A stretch of DNA of 14,617 bases from NCBI GenBank assembly GCA_905199285.1, contig CAJKFZ010000043.1, positions 1 through 14,617 on the forward strand, written 5' to 3'. Positions 1 through 7,163 of the stretch are shown here, in pieces. The stretch is from an uncultured Ruminococcus sp. (GTDB taxonomy: Bacteria; Bacillota; Clostridia; Oscillospirales; Ruminococcaceae). Both the position numbers and the translations under genes were made by a program. Each line of letters opens with the position of its first letter. Positions within the stretch are counted from its first letter, which is position 1. The notes beneath the pieces are model-generated. The model had not been told where the DNA came from. It ran no database searches and saw only the letters and a program-made list of their open reading frames with translations.

Positions 1-7
1 CTGTTAA

Positions 8-748
8 ATGGAAAAAGTTCTTGAAGTAAAAGGTCTTTCCAAACAGTACACAAAGGTTCTTGCTGCCGATAACATACAATTTGATATCGGAAAAGGCGAG
101 ATTTTCGCTCTTATCGGTCCTAACGGAGCAGGTAAGACAACTACGATACGTATGATCTCAACACTGCTTATACCAACGGCAGGCGACGCTATCGTGGGAG
201 AACACAGTGTTGTTAAAGAGCCGGATAAGGTTCGTGAGTGTATAACGTATCTTCCGGATGAGGCAGGAGCATATAAAAATATGACCGGAATAAAATATCT
301 CCGCTTTATGGCAGGACTTTTTTACTCCGATATTGATTCGGTCAATAAATGTGTGGAAAGAGCAAAAGAAATTTGCGGCCTCGGAGATCGTCTTAACGAA
401 AAAATCGGAAGCTACAGCCGTGGAATGATCCGTAAGCTCCTTCTTGCAAGAGCTGTTATGACCAAACCAAAGCTTGCTATTCTTGATGAACCGACAAGCG
501 GTCTTGATGTTCTTAATGCTATTGAAATAAGAAAGACGATCAAAAAGCTTGCAAAAGAAGAGGGAATGTCGTTCCTGCTCTCATCCCATAATATGCTTGA
601 AATAGAGTTCGTTTCCGACCGTGTAGGCATAATCGCCAAAGGTCATCTTATGGTAACAGGAGCTATTGACGAGCTTAAGCAGCGTTATAATGCAGCTAAT
701 CTTGAAGAAGTTTTTGAAAGGGTGGTGCTCGAAAATGAAGTTCATTAA
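8..748 (+). CDS. ABC transporter ATP-binding protein (NatA-like, ABC-2 exporter)
   Basis: This 246-residue protein is the cytoplasmic ATPase of an ABC-2 type exporter; it hydrolyses ATP to drive the membrane protein encoded next to it. Visible motifs are Walker A (GPNGAGKTT, residues 37-45), the ABC signature in the degenerate form YSRGM (136-140), Walker B plus D-loop (LAILDEPTSGLD, 156-167) and the H-loop histidine (H194). The Q-loop position reads YLPDE rather than the usual YLPQ/YLPE, a mild divergence. The length is short, as in NatA-type subunits without a C-terminal extension. The ribosome site lies outside the window; a TAA at 5-7 touching the ATG could be the stop of an upstream gene. 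The 3' end overlaps the permease gene, so the two are surely co-expressed. The substrate cannot be read from sequence; sodium, a drug or a peptide are all possible. Confidence 0.95.
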   Translation: MEKVLEVKGLSKQYTKVLAADNIQFDIGKGEIFALIGPNGAGKTTTIRMISTLLIPTAGDAIVGEHSVVKEPDKVRECITYLPDEAGAYKNMTGIKYLRFMAGLFYSDIDSVNKCVERAKEICGLGDRLNEKIGSYSRGMIRKLLLARAVMTKPKLAILDEPTSGLDVLNAIEIRKTIKKLAKEEGMSFLLSSHNMLEIEFVSDRVGIIAKGHLMVTGAIDELKQRYNAANLEEVFERVVLENEVH

Positions 749-2099
749 CCTTTTGAAAAAAGAGCTTTCCGAGCTTATCAATCTGCAAATGATACTTGGT
801 CTTGTTGTCAGTCTGGCAATATTCATGGTTCTCGGAACAGTAATGAAAACGTCTATCAATGAAGCCGTTGACGAAAGCACTAACGTTACTATAAATATCA
901 GCGACCGTGACAAAACCGATTTCACAAACAGCATTATTGAAGCTCTGAACGCCTTAAATCATGATCCGGATGCAAACGCAAATGTAAAGGTGAACATTTT
1001 TGAAACCGAAGGCGACGATTATGCTGATATCCTAAGCAGCAACGATATCTCAAATCTTATCGTCATTCCAAAGGGATTTACCGATTCTATCAATAAAACT
1101 GAACAGCCGGAGATAATCAGCATTTCCAGAATGACTTCCACAGCTACCATGTCCAATATCAGCTCAGGAAACAGCAGCGGAATAAATCTCATCGAAAACT
1201 GTATTGCAAATACTATAGCTTCCGATACCGGCATGAACGAAAAACAGTACGCTCTTATGGAATCACCTGTTTCCGTAGTAAATAATACCGTTGTTGACGA
1301 TAATTCCGCACCTGTATCACCAGACAGCATTATGAACAAGGTCATGATGCAGAATATGGTTCTTCCGCTCATAGTTTTTGTTCTTATCATGCTTACATCG
1401 CAGATGCTCATGGGAGCTATCGCAAATGAAAAAATAGATAAAACTCTTGAAACACTGCTTTCAGCGCCTGTATCAAGACTTTCAGTTATCGGCTCAAAAA
1501 TGCTTGCCGCCGCTATTATAGCGCTCATTAATGCGGTCGTATACATGGTTGGATTCTCCACTTTTGTAGGCGGAGCAACCAACACCCTTTCAGATACTGC
1601 CGATTCAGTTATCGGACAAAATATGTCTATTGATACAGCTCTCAATCAGCTCGGACTTTCCCTCAATGCAGGAGATTACGTCCTTGTCGGATTACAGCTC
1701 TTCTTCACTATCATGATCTGTCTTTCCGTTTCGCTTATTCTCGGAGCGCTTATCAATGATTCCAAGAATACCCAGAATATGATAATGCCGATAATGCTGT
1801 GCGCAATGATACCGTTTATGATCTCGGTGTTCACTGATGTAAATACGCTTCCAATGGCAATCCGAATCCTTGTATACGCTATTCCGTTTACACACACCTT
1901 CTCAGCAATTCCGAATCTGATGTTCGGCAACACCACCATCTTCTACATCGGACTTATTTATCAGATAATTATATTCCTCATCTGTATTTTCTTCGCATTA
2001 AGATTGTTCATGTCGGATAAGATTTTCACTATCTCGCTTAATTTCGGTCAGAAATCGAAATATAAAAAGAGAAAGAAAAATTCTGAAATTGAAGAATAA
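735..2099 (+). CDS. ABC-2 type transporter permease (NatB-like)
   Basis: This 454-residue integral membrane protein is the partner of the preceding ATPase. It has the ABC-2 permease architecture: one N-terminal membrane segment (about 18-36), a large extracytoplasmic domain (about 40-205), then a cluster of about five membrane segments (about 208-228, 252-278, 316-340, 348-366, 402-424) and a lysine-rich cytoplasmic tail. The loop NEKIDKTLETLLSAPVS (231-247) matches the conserved coupling loop seen before the core helices in this family. The ATG at 735 was chosen because it follows an AAAGGGTGG ribosome site by about 10 nt and gives a 14-nt overlap with the ATPase gene. The open frame extends upstream to 666, but that would put the start deep inside the ATPase gene. 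The overlap suggests translational coupling. Confidence 0.92.
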   Translation: MKFINLLKKELSELINLQMILGLVVSLAIFMVLGTVMKTSINEAVDESTNVTINISDRDKTDFTNSIIEALNALNHDPDANANVKVNIFETEGDDYADILSSNDISNLIVIPKGFTDSINKTEQPEIISISRMTSTATMSNISSGNSSGINLIENCIANTIASDTGMNEKQYALMESPVSVVNNTVVDDNSAPVSPDSIMNKVMMQNMVLPLIVFVLIMLTSQMLMGAIANEKIDKTLETLLSAPVSRLSVIGSKMLAAAIIALINAVVYMVGFSTFVGGATNTLSDTADSVIGQNMSIDTALNQLGLSLNAGDYVLVGLQLFFTIMICLSVSLILGALINDSKNTQNMIMPIMLCAMIPFMISVFTDVNTLPMAIRILVYAIPFTHTFSAIPNLMFGNTTIFYIGLIYQIIIFLICIFFALRLFMSDKIFTISLNFGQKSKYKKRKKNSEIEE

Positions 2100-2105
2100 A
2101 AAAAT

Positions 2106-2142
2106 AACAGCAGTCTCTGTATTTTCCGCAGAGACTGCTGTT
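2106..2142. terminator. Bidirectional intrinsic terminator between convergent genes
   Basis: A perfect 14-bp stem (2106-2119 with 2129-2142) closes a 9-nt loop. It is followed by TTTTATTTAT on the plus strand; on the minus strand the stem is followed by TTATTTTTTTA. It therefore can end both the exporter operon, whose stop is at 2099, and the oppositely oriented Spo0A-like gene, whose stop is at 2163. Confidence 0.9.
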
Positions 2143-2162
2143 TTATTTATAAAAACCGTTTT

Positions 2163-2885
2163 TTATTGTGCTTTAAGCAGAAGTACGTCTCTGCTTTTAA
2201 GATAATTATCACATAATAAACTGATAAGCGCACCGTTGGTTATTCCATCTTTCCGCTGTCCATTTGTTATATGTTCTATAAGACCGCTGCCTGCATGCTC
2301 AACCAGATAACGTATAGTTCGCTCAACGCATGAAGCGTTTGTGCCAAGTCTGTTTCCGATCTCGCCGTACACATCCAGCATAAGAGAATTAAGTCTTGCC
2401 GGTTCGGCAACACACAGTTCAAGAGCTATGCAAAGATAAAAGAATCCGGCTTTTTTACAGTCGTTAAATCCGCTTTCAACAAGAAATCCTGCCATTCCCG
2501 GCATTATTTCCCTATGCTCTGCACAAACAAGCTGAACTGTGATATAATCAACGATCTTTGATACTGTCATAGGCATTATAAGACATCTGTCCACACCGAC
2601 AGAAAGAAGTTTGGATTGTTCTGCTGGATTATCCGTATACATTATTGTTATTATCTGCATATCCGGATGATCGGAAGAAAGTCTTTTTATAAGTCTGTAA
2701 TAACGCTCCATCTCTCCAATAGGATTAATGACTACAGCGTCATATTTAAAGCTGTTAAAACGATTTTTTATTTTTGCAATATTATTTTCGATAACAAAAG
2801 ATTCAATTTTGCGGCTTTTAAGTTTTTCGGCAATAGCTTTTCCGATTGCTATGGAATCCTCGCATATAAGCACATTTTTTTTCAT
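2163..2885 (-). CDS. Spo0A-like transcription regulator with degenerate receiver domain
   Basis: This 240-residue protein has a CheY-like receiver fold (about 1-120) joined to a Spo0A-type C-terminal DNA-binding domain (about 128-230). The second half carries the family hallmark: residues 172-198 align with the Spo0A recognition region, with ASCVERTIRYLVEHA (184-198) where Spo0A has ASRVERAIRHAIEVA. The receiver looks non-phosphorylatable. The acidic pair survives (E9, D10), but the phospho-acceptor aspartate is replaced by asparagine (N54 in VVINPIG) and the conserved lysine before proline is methionine (M104 in LIMPM). Inference: a phosphorylation-independent Spo0A paralogue, perhaps controlled by another ligand or by partner binding. 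The ATG at 2885 follows a GAGGTG ribosome site by about 8 nt. It is transcribed divergently from the exonuclease gene and has its own promoter. A true Spo0A is unlikely given the missing acceptor. Confidence 0.85.
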   Translation of the reverse strand: MKKNVLICEDSIAIGKAIAEKLKSRKIESFVIENNIAKIKNRFNSFKYDAVVINPIGEMERYYRLIKRLSSDHPDMQIITIMYTDNPAEQSKLLSVGVDRCLIMPMTVSKIVDYITVQLVCAEHREIMPGMAGFLVESGFNDCKKAGFFYLCIALELCVAEPARLNSLMLDVYGEIGNRLGTNASCVERTIRYLVEHAGSGLIEHITNGQRKDGITNGALISLLCDNYLKSRDVLLLKAQ

Positions 2886-2963
2886 TTGTTCTGCACCTCT
2901 GTCCTTTCACATTTATACTGCCCGCCGACGCTCTTATCGGACAACACAGTGTTTATCAAGGAT

Positions 2964-2992
2964 ATTATATCATATTTTTTTTATTTTGTCAC
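2964..2992 (-). promoter_or_regulatory. Sigma-A promoter of the Spo0A-like gene
   Basis: On the minus strand, GTGACA (2992-2987), a 17-nt spacer and a perfect TATAAT (2969-2964) form a strong sigma-A promoter. Transcription would begin near 2957, leaving a leader of about 70 nt before the ATG at 2885. An A-rich run fills the spacer. Confidence 0.75.
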
Positions 2993-3010
2993 TATGAAAA
3001 TACAAATTTA

Positions 3011-3039
3011 TTGCAATTTCTATAAATTTCTGATATAAT
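3011..3039 (+). promoter_or_regulatory. Sigma-A promoter of the exonuclease gene
   Basis: TTGCAA (3011-3016), a 17-nt spacer and TATAAT (3034-3039) form a promoter that is back-to-back with the divergent one; the two -35 boxes are 18 nt apart. Transcription would start near 3046, giving a leader of about 68 nt before the ATG at 3114. Confidence 0.75.
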
Positions 3040-3090
3040 ATTATCATGAAATATAAGAATCTGTGTCCATAGGTTCTAAAAGGAGGCTGA

Positions 3091-3106
3091 AAGGCAGTTC
3101 TGCCTT
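3091..3106 (+). promoter_or_regulatory. Hairpin between ribosome site and start codon of the exonuclease gene
   Basis: A strong ribosome site, AAAGGAGG (3079-3086), lies 27 nt upstream of the best ATG (3114), which is too far for normal initiation. The spacer contains a perfect 6-bp stem, AAGGCA (3091-3096) with TGCCTT (3101-3106), closing a GTTC tetraloop. If it folds, the unpaired distance from ribosome site to ATG falls to about 11 nt. Inference: the hairpin may bring the two together or may tune translation. Confidence 0.5.
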
Positions 3107-3113
3107 GAAATAT

Positions 3114-4079
3114 ATGACAGAAAATGAAAAATATATGTGCTTTGCCGATTTTGAATTCACCTGCGGAAATGCATCCAGCCATGTAAACAGTGAAATGCTT
3201 TCGGTTGGATTGGTAATTTGCAGCGGCAGCTATGATATAATTGAAAAATTCTATCAGACCTCAAAGCCAAATCGTTTTCCTAAACTTACAAAGCAGTGCC
3301 GTGAACTTACTCACCTTACTCAAAGCGAAATAGACTCCTCTGCCGATAGCGACGATGTTCTTAAAACAGCAGCCGATCTTATAAACCGATATTCAATAAC
3401 AGAACTTTTCGTTTGGGGAAATTTTGATAAACCCGGTCTTTGCTCTGATATAAAACAACATAAACGCTTTAAAAAACCTTACCGCAATATAAGTAAGATA
3501 TGCTCTGCCGTAACCGATATTCAGAATGATATAACAAAAAAAATGGAACTTCCTCAAGCGGTTAATATAAAGGAACTCGCTTCGGCTTTTAATTATGTTC
3601 CCACAGACGGAAGCTTTCATAATGCGTTCAACGACGCCATGGCTCTTTACACCATACATAAAACCGTTTACACAGAGAACTACCAGAATTTTCCGGAATT
3701 TATAAAGCTAAAACAGGAACGTATTGAAAAAATGGTTCAGGCCAAATTAAATCAGGAAAAAAGACGCATCGAATTTGCTCTTTCTGCTCCGTTATCCGAA
3801 GAGGAACGTAAATTTTACGAGGAATCATGTAAAACAGGCAATGAACTCTCAAAAAAAGAATTTATCTATACACGGTGCAAGATACTCAGCGCATACAGAC
3901 AATATCCCAATGAAGAAAATTTTGCGCTGATCGTTTTTGCTGATCCAAAAAGAATAAAAGTTTTACCCGGCTCAAAATACACTCCGGCAAAAAGCAGATT
4001 TGCTGCAAAATCATACCTTTTCAATAAATCGGAAACGGGAACCGTAGTGTTGAACAACTGCAATGATACTGAATTATAG
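3114..4079 (+). CDS. DEDDh-family 3'-5' exonuclease (DnaQ/KapD/ERI-1-like)
   Basis: This 321-residue protein is a metal-dependent 3'-5' exonuclease of the DEDDh superfamily. ExoI is CFADFEF (D12 and E14), ExoII is WGNFD in the segment LFVWGNFDKPG, and ExoIII is HNAFNDA, the H-x4-D pattern that gives the h its name. All catalytic residues are present, so it should be active on single-stranded or structured RNA or DNA. The exonuclease domain covers roughly 7-190; the remaining 130 residues are a charged helical segment plus a C-terminal region that I do not recognise. KapD and eukaryotic ERI-1 share this core. The start was set at ATG 3114. GTG 3063 would place the initiator about 17 nt after the predicted transcript start with no ribosome site, and TTG 3105 overlaps the leader hairpin. 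No partner gene follows it. Confidence 0.85.
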   Translation: MTENEKYMCFADFEFTCGNASSHVNSEMLSVGLVICSGSYDIIEKFYQTSKPNRFPKLTKQCRELTHLTQSEIDSSADSDDVLKTAADLINRYSITELFVWGNFDKPGLCSDIKQHKRFKKPYRNISKICSAVTDIQNDITKKMELPQAVNIKELASAFNYVPTDGSFHNAFNDAMALYTIHKTVYTENYQNFPEFIKLKQERIEKMVQAKLNQEKRRIEFALSAPLSEEERKFYEESCKTGNELSKKEFIYTRCKILSAYRQYPNEENFALIVFADPKRIKVLPGSKYTPAKSRFAAKSYLFNKSETGTVVLNNCNDTEL

Positions 4080-4091
4080 CGATATTATCTC

Positions 4092-4106
4092 ATGAACGTT
4101 GTTCAT
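4092..4106. repeat. Short perfect dyad in the intergenic gap
   Basis: ATGAAC-GTT-GTTCAT is a 6-bp dyad 13 nt after the exonuclease stop and just upstream of the lipoprotein promoter. It is followed by TTTTATC, so it could be a weak terminator for the exonuclease gene or an operator for the next promoter. The sequence does not decide between them. Confidence 0.35.
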
Positions 4107-4114
4107 TTTATCAA

Positions 4115-4143
4115 TTTACTTTTATTTATAAGTGTGATATAAT
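4115..4143 (+). promoter_or_regulatory. Promoter of the lipoprotein gene (extended -10)
   Basis: TTTACT (4115-4120), a 17-nt spacer and TATAAT (4138-4143), with TG one base upstream of the -10 (4135-4136), form an extended -10 sigma-A promoter. It sits about 50 nt before the lipoprotein ATG. Confidence 0.7.
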
Positions 4144-4196
4144 TTTGAATACGGAAATGCGGAAAGCATTCTGAAATTTTATAGGGAGATAGTATT

Positions 4197-4733
4197 ATGA
4201 AAAAACTTATCAGTTTATCACTCGCAGCTCTTTGTCTTATCGGATGCGCAGCAGGCTGCGGTAAAAAAGACGATGAAAGCGAATCAAAGAAAAAGGAAAG
4301 CCAATTCGTCGGCAAATGGGAATGCTCCGAGATGTCTTTCGGCGGAACAACTATGGAAAACTTTATGGGAATTCCGGTTGCTGCAATGTTGCAGGCAGAA
4401 GTTACAGATGATGGAAAATTCACCATGAACTCTGCTCTTTCCGATGGCGATGCTGACAATCAAACAGGCGAATGGAAAGAGATAGACGAAAACACCATTG
4501 AAGTAACCGTTGAAGCAGACGGAGAAAAAGAGACTCTTGAACTTGAATTCAAAGACGATAAGCTCGTTATGTCGGAAGATATGGGAAACGGCATGGGAAA
4601 CGCAGAAGTTACTTTTATCAAGGTAGACAAATTCACAGAATTCAGCGAGGAAGATCTGAAAGGCAATCTTGATTTCGGCGATATTGGTCTTGATACGAAT
4701 CTTGACGATGCCGATTGGGATATAAATGAATAA
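4197..4733 (+). CDS. Acidic surface lipoprotein of unknown function
   Basis: This 178-residue protein starts with a lipoprotein signal peptide. Its lipobox is LIGC, making C17 the likely lipidated cysteine; a second possible box ends at C21 (AAGC). A charged Lys/Asp/Glu linker (22-36) is followed by FVGKWE and alternating strands with a GEWKEIDENTIEVTVE stretch. That pattern resembles small lipocalin-like beta-barrel lipoproteins, in which a GxW motif opens the barrel. The C-terminal tail is strongly acidic, with repeated Asp and Gly. No enzyme motif is visible. An AGGGAG ribosome site precedes the ATG by about 8 nt. The gene has its own promoter and terminator, so it is monocistronic. It should sit on the outer face of the membrane; the ligand is unknown. 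Confidence 0.75.
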   Translation: MKKLISLSLAALCLIGCAAGCGKKDDESESKKKESQFVGKWECSEMSFGGTTMENFMGIPVAAMLQAEVTDDGKFTMNSALSDGDADNQTGEWKEIDENTIEVTVEADGEKETLELEFKDDKLVMSEDMGNGMGNAEVTFIKVDKFTEFSEEDLKGNLDFGDIGLDTNLDDADWDINE

Positions 4734-4738
4734 TCAAA

Positions 4739-4766
4739 AAGCTGTTGTACAAAAGTACAACAGCTT
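4739..4766. terminator. Bidirectional intrinsic terminator between lipoprotein and M23 genes
   Basis: A perfect 12-bp stem, AAGCTGTTGTAC (4739-4750) with its complement (4755-4766), closes an AAAA loop. It is followed by CTTTTTTATT on the plus strand and by TTTTTGATTA on the minus strand. It lies between the lipoprotein stop (4733) and the peptidase stop (4772) and can serve both. Confidence 0.9.
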
Positions 4767-4771
4767 CTTTT

Positions 4772-6526
4772 TTATTCGTCATCACCGCCGCTTGTATCTT
4801 CAATATAAGGCTCTACTGTATTTATAAACAGCTCCGGATCGTAGCATATTCCCATGTAACGAACCTCAAAATGACAGTGATCGCCGCTTGAATTTCCCGT
4901 AGTTCCAACAGCTCCGATAAGCTGACCTCGTGTAACGGTCTGACCTTCCACTGCAAAAACCGTACTCATATGACCGTAAACCGTCTGATAGCCGTTAAGA
5001 TGATCTATCTGGACGAAATAACCGTAGCCTCCGGGATTCCATCCGGCAGATATAACGACTCCGTCTGCGGCAGCGTAAATATCTGTTCCTCCCGGAGCAG
5101 CAATATCAAGTCCCTTATGATTTCTGTCGCTGATAAACGTATCGCTTATCCAGCCGCCGTCAACAGGCCAGCCGAATTCTCCGGAACCGTAAAGCTCTCT
5201 TACGCCTTCATCAGGATGAGCAGAATATGTTCCGATTCCGATCTGTTCGACAACAGGCTCTTTTGTTATTTCCGAGCTTACCGTTTTTCTCGCATATTCG
5301 ATTCCGTCAACATACGTTATCTCTATATTGCTGACTCTTTCTCCCAATTCACCCTTGACGAGAATAGACCTCATACCAACATTGAGCGAACTTGTCTCAA
5401 CTTCAACAGTTTCATAATTAAGAAGAGAAAGCGTTTCCAATTCTCTTACATACTGAATAGGAAGATAGCTCTCAGTTTCAATGACATTTATCATATTTCC
5501 GCCGTTTATGCCGTTTTCGGCATTGGGATTAAGCCTATTGAAATCCTCTATGCTCATATTATATTTCTGGCAAATGCTTACTATACTGTCGCCTGATTTA
5601 GCAATATAAACTCCCTTTTTTTCGGTTGAAGAGGTAAGCATATCTATCGTTTCCTGCTGTTCTTTAACACTGCTGGCAAGATAGATTCCCTTTGTATATT
5701 CTATCTTATTTTTATACGAAACGTCACGCACTATGCCGTCAACATGATAATTTACAAGTCTTTCGTCAAGAGCGTCCTGAATGGCGTCTTTATCCTTAAC
5801 AGCGCCTATAAATTTTCCGTCGATGTAGATTCCAAAAGCTTCCGTAAGCTCTTCATCAGAAGCCTCGAGCATTTCGTTCGCAAGCTGATCTGCACTTAAA
5901 ATGCGGTCTCCGTCGGATATTATTTTAAGGGAAAAATTTGCAGAAAGATCTACTGTTTTATCGTTTTCGGAATAAAGGATTCTCTGCTGAACCTCACGCT
6001 CAGCCTGCTCAAAATCCGCCTCCGCACTGATTATTCCGATCTCTTTACCGTTATATTCAACGGCTATTCCATATTCAATACCCGAGCCAAATCTTATAAC
6101 TCCGATAAGAAAAGCGGCAGAAACGATGGGAAGCATATAGTTAAAAGCGGTATAACATATCCCGTCCTCACCAAACAGAAACGAACCGACAAATCTTACT
6201 ATCGACTTAAAATAAGCAGCTCTGCTCTTCTTTTTAGACTTTCTGACAGCCGCAAGAAGCTCTTTATTGCGTTTTGTACGAAAACGGATAGATTCTGTCA
6301 GACCTCTGAAAAACCAGCGGACTCCCTTTAAAATAAGCATCAACAGTCCTGCTATCTCAAGAGCAATAAACTTTACTCCCGTAATAACTGCAAGAAGAAC
6401 TGCGGCAACTATTTTAACCGTATTAACTCCGAGCCGTACAAAAATTTTCTCAAAACTGCCGATGAGCTTTTCAGACATATTCACATTTTCTGAAACGTCA
6501 ATATCCTCCGGACGTTTCTGATTCAT
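4772..6526 (-). CDS. Membrane-anchored M23 metallopeptidase with LysM and G5 domains
   Basis: This 584-residue protein is a predicted cell-wall peptidase acting outside the membrane on peptidoglycan cross-links. Order of parts: a cytoplasmic N-terminus; a long hydrophobic stretch (about 34-66) and a second one (about 127-145); an extracytoplasmic helical region (about 150-300); a LysM peptidoglycan-binding domain (about 306-350, from GVYIAKSGDSI); a G5 domain (about 370-432); and a C-terminal M23 (LytM-type) catalytic domain (about 450-572). The zinc ligands are intact: H470 and D474 in HKGLDIA, and H552 in DHCHFEV. The catalytic histidines are H519 (YGHM) and H550. It should therefore be active, unlike the degenerate M23 proteins that only activate amidases. 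The ATG at 6526 follows AAAGGAG by about 8 nt. A gene-specific promoter lies upstream, separate from luxS. Confidence 0.93.
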   Translation of the reverse strand: MNQKRPEDIDVSENVNMSEKLIGSFEKIFVRLGVNTVKIVAAVLLAVITGVKFIALEIAGLLMLILKGVRWFFRGLTESIRFRTKRNKELLAAVRKSKKKSRAAYFKSIVRFVGSFLFGEDGICYTAFNYMLPIVSAAFLIGVIRFGSGIEYGIAVEYNGKEIGIISAEADFEQAEREVQQRILYSENDKTVDLSANFSLKIISDGDRILSADQLANEMLEASDEELTEAFGIYIDGKFIGAVKDKDAIQDALDERLVNYHVDGIVRDVSYKNKIEYTKGIYLASSVKEQQETIDMLTSSTEKKGVYIAKSGDSIVSICQKYNMSIEDFNRLNPNAENGINGGNMINVIETESYLPIQYVRELETLSLLNYETVEVETSSLNVGMRSILVKGELGERVSNIEITYVDGIEYARKTVSSEITKEPVVEQIGIGTYSAHPDEGVRELYGSGEFGWPVDGGWISDTFISDRNHKGLDIAAPGGTDIYAAADGVVISAGWNPGGYGYFVQIDHLNGYQTVYGHMSTVFAVEGQTVTRGQLIGAVGTTGNSSGDHCHFEVRYMGICYDPELFINTVEPYIEDTSGGDDE

Positions 6527-6567
6527 GAAAACAACTCCTTTCAGTTACAAAGCGGTTACAATGTAAT

Positions 6568-6595
6568 ATTATAGCAACATCTGCTCAAAATACAA
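6568..6595 (-). promoter_or_regulatory. Promoter of the M23 peptidase gene (extended -10)
   Basis: On the minus strand, TGC followed by TATAAT (6573-6568) gives an extended -10 box. The best -35 is TTGTAT (6595-6590) with a 16-nt spacer, matching consensus only in its first three bases. The extended -10 probably compensates. No clear terminator for luxS is visible in the 66 nt between the luxS stop and this promoter. Confidence 0.55.
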
Positions 6596-6661
6596 CGAAA
6601 ATAATATCATTTTTTCTGAATAAACCGCAATTTTGTATACTTGCACAAATTCAAGGAGCCT

Positions 6662-7132
6662 TTATCTGTCAAAATGATAAGAATAATCAAGCATATCAAC
6701 GGTGTAATTCTCCAGCTTTTTCAGAAGAGGCAGAACATCTTTTTTAGCCGATTCAAGATCGTGTTCGAGATAATTTCCGCATTCCACCTCGGTACAACCG
6801 GGGATCTCATCATTGTAACCGGCGATAAAAGCGTAAGCTTCTTTTACGAGAGCAATAGCGTCCTCGTGAGAGATTCCTCGTGTGAGAAGATAAAATCCCG
6901 TTCTGCATCCCATAGGGCCTACATAGACGATATTGCTGCCAAAGCGTGAATTTCTTGCAAAGGTTGCAAAAAGATGCTCAATAGTATGAAGCGAAGGATT
7001 TGAGATATACACTCCGCCGTTGGGCTTGACCATGCGTACATCGTATGTAACAATATCGCCGTCTATCCTTGAAATATACATACCAACACCGAATTTAGTG
7101 TGGTCTACCTGAAAGCTTGCTATTTTTTCCAT
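6662..7132 (-). CDS. luxS: S-ribosylhomocysteine lyase (AI-2 synthesis)
   Basis: This 156-residue protein splits S-ribosylhomocysteine into homocysteine and DPD, the precursor of autoinducer 2, in the activated methyl cycle. Length and sequence fit the family throughout. The metal site is present: H49 and H53 in HTIEHLF, and C118 in VECGNYLEHDL. So are E52 and the catalytic cysteine C76 in GPMGCRTGFYL. It is cytoplasmic and normally a homodimer. An AGGAGG ribosome site lies about 8 nt upstream of the ATG. It is the last gene of a minus-strand run, 31 nt after the RluA-family gene. The usual partners (pfs, metabolic genes of the methyl cycle) are not in the window, so this is a separated luxS. 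Confidence 0.97.
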   Translation of the reverse strand: MEKIASFQVDHTKFGVGMYISRIDGDIVTYDVRMVKPNGGVYISNPSLHTIEHLFATFARNSRFGSNIVYVGPMGCRTGFYLLTRGISHEDAIALVKEAYAFIAGYNDEIPGCTEVECGNYLEHDLESAKKDVLPLLKKLENYTVDMLDYSYHFDR

Positions 7133-7163
7133 AATATTTTCCTCCTGTACTTATAATAATCTT

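Noticed and set aside
1019..1645. 208-residue minus-strand open frame inside the permease gene
   Set aside because: It is antisense to a clearly conserved ABC-2 permease and shows no recognisable domain; it is a frame shadow.
2981..2993. Possible Spo0A box (TTTTGTCAC) in the divergent promoter region
   Set aside because: Only the TGTC part of the 0A-box core TGTCGAA matches; too weak to call.
3046..3072. Eight-codon open frame (ATG to TAG) in the exonuclease leader
   Set aside because: It would start at or next to the predicted transcript start and has no ribosome site; there is no evidence that it is translated.
4970..5596. 208-residue plus-strand open frame inside the M23 peptidase gene
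   Set aside because: The M23, LysM and G5 domains on the other strand explain this DNA; the antisense frame has no family features or ribosome site.
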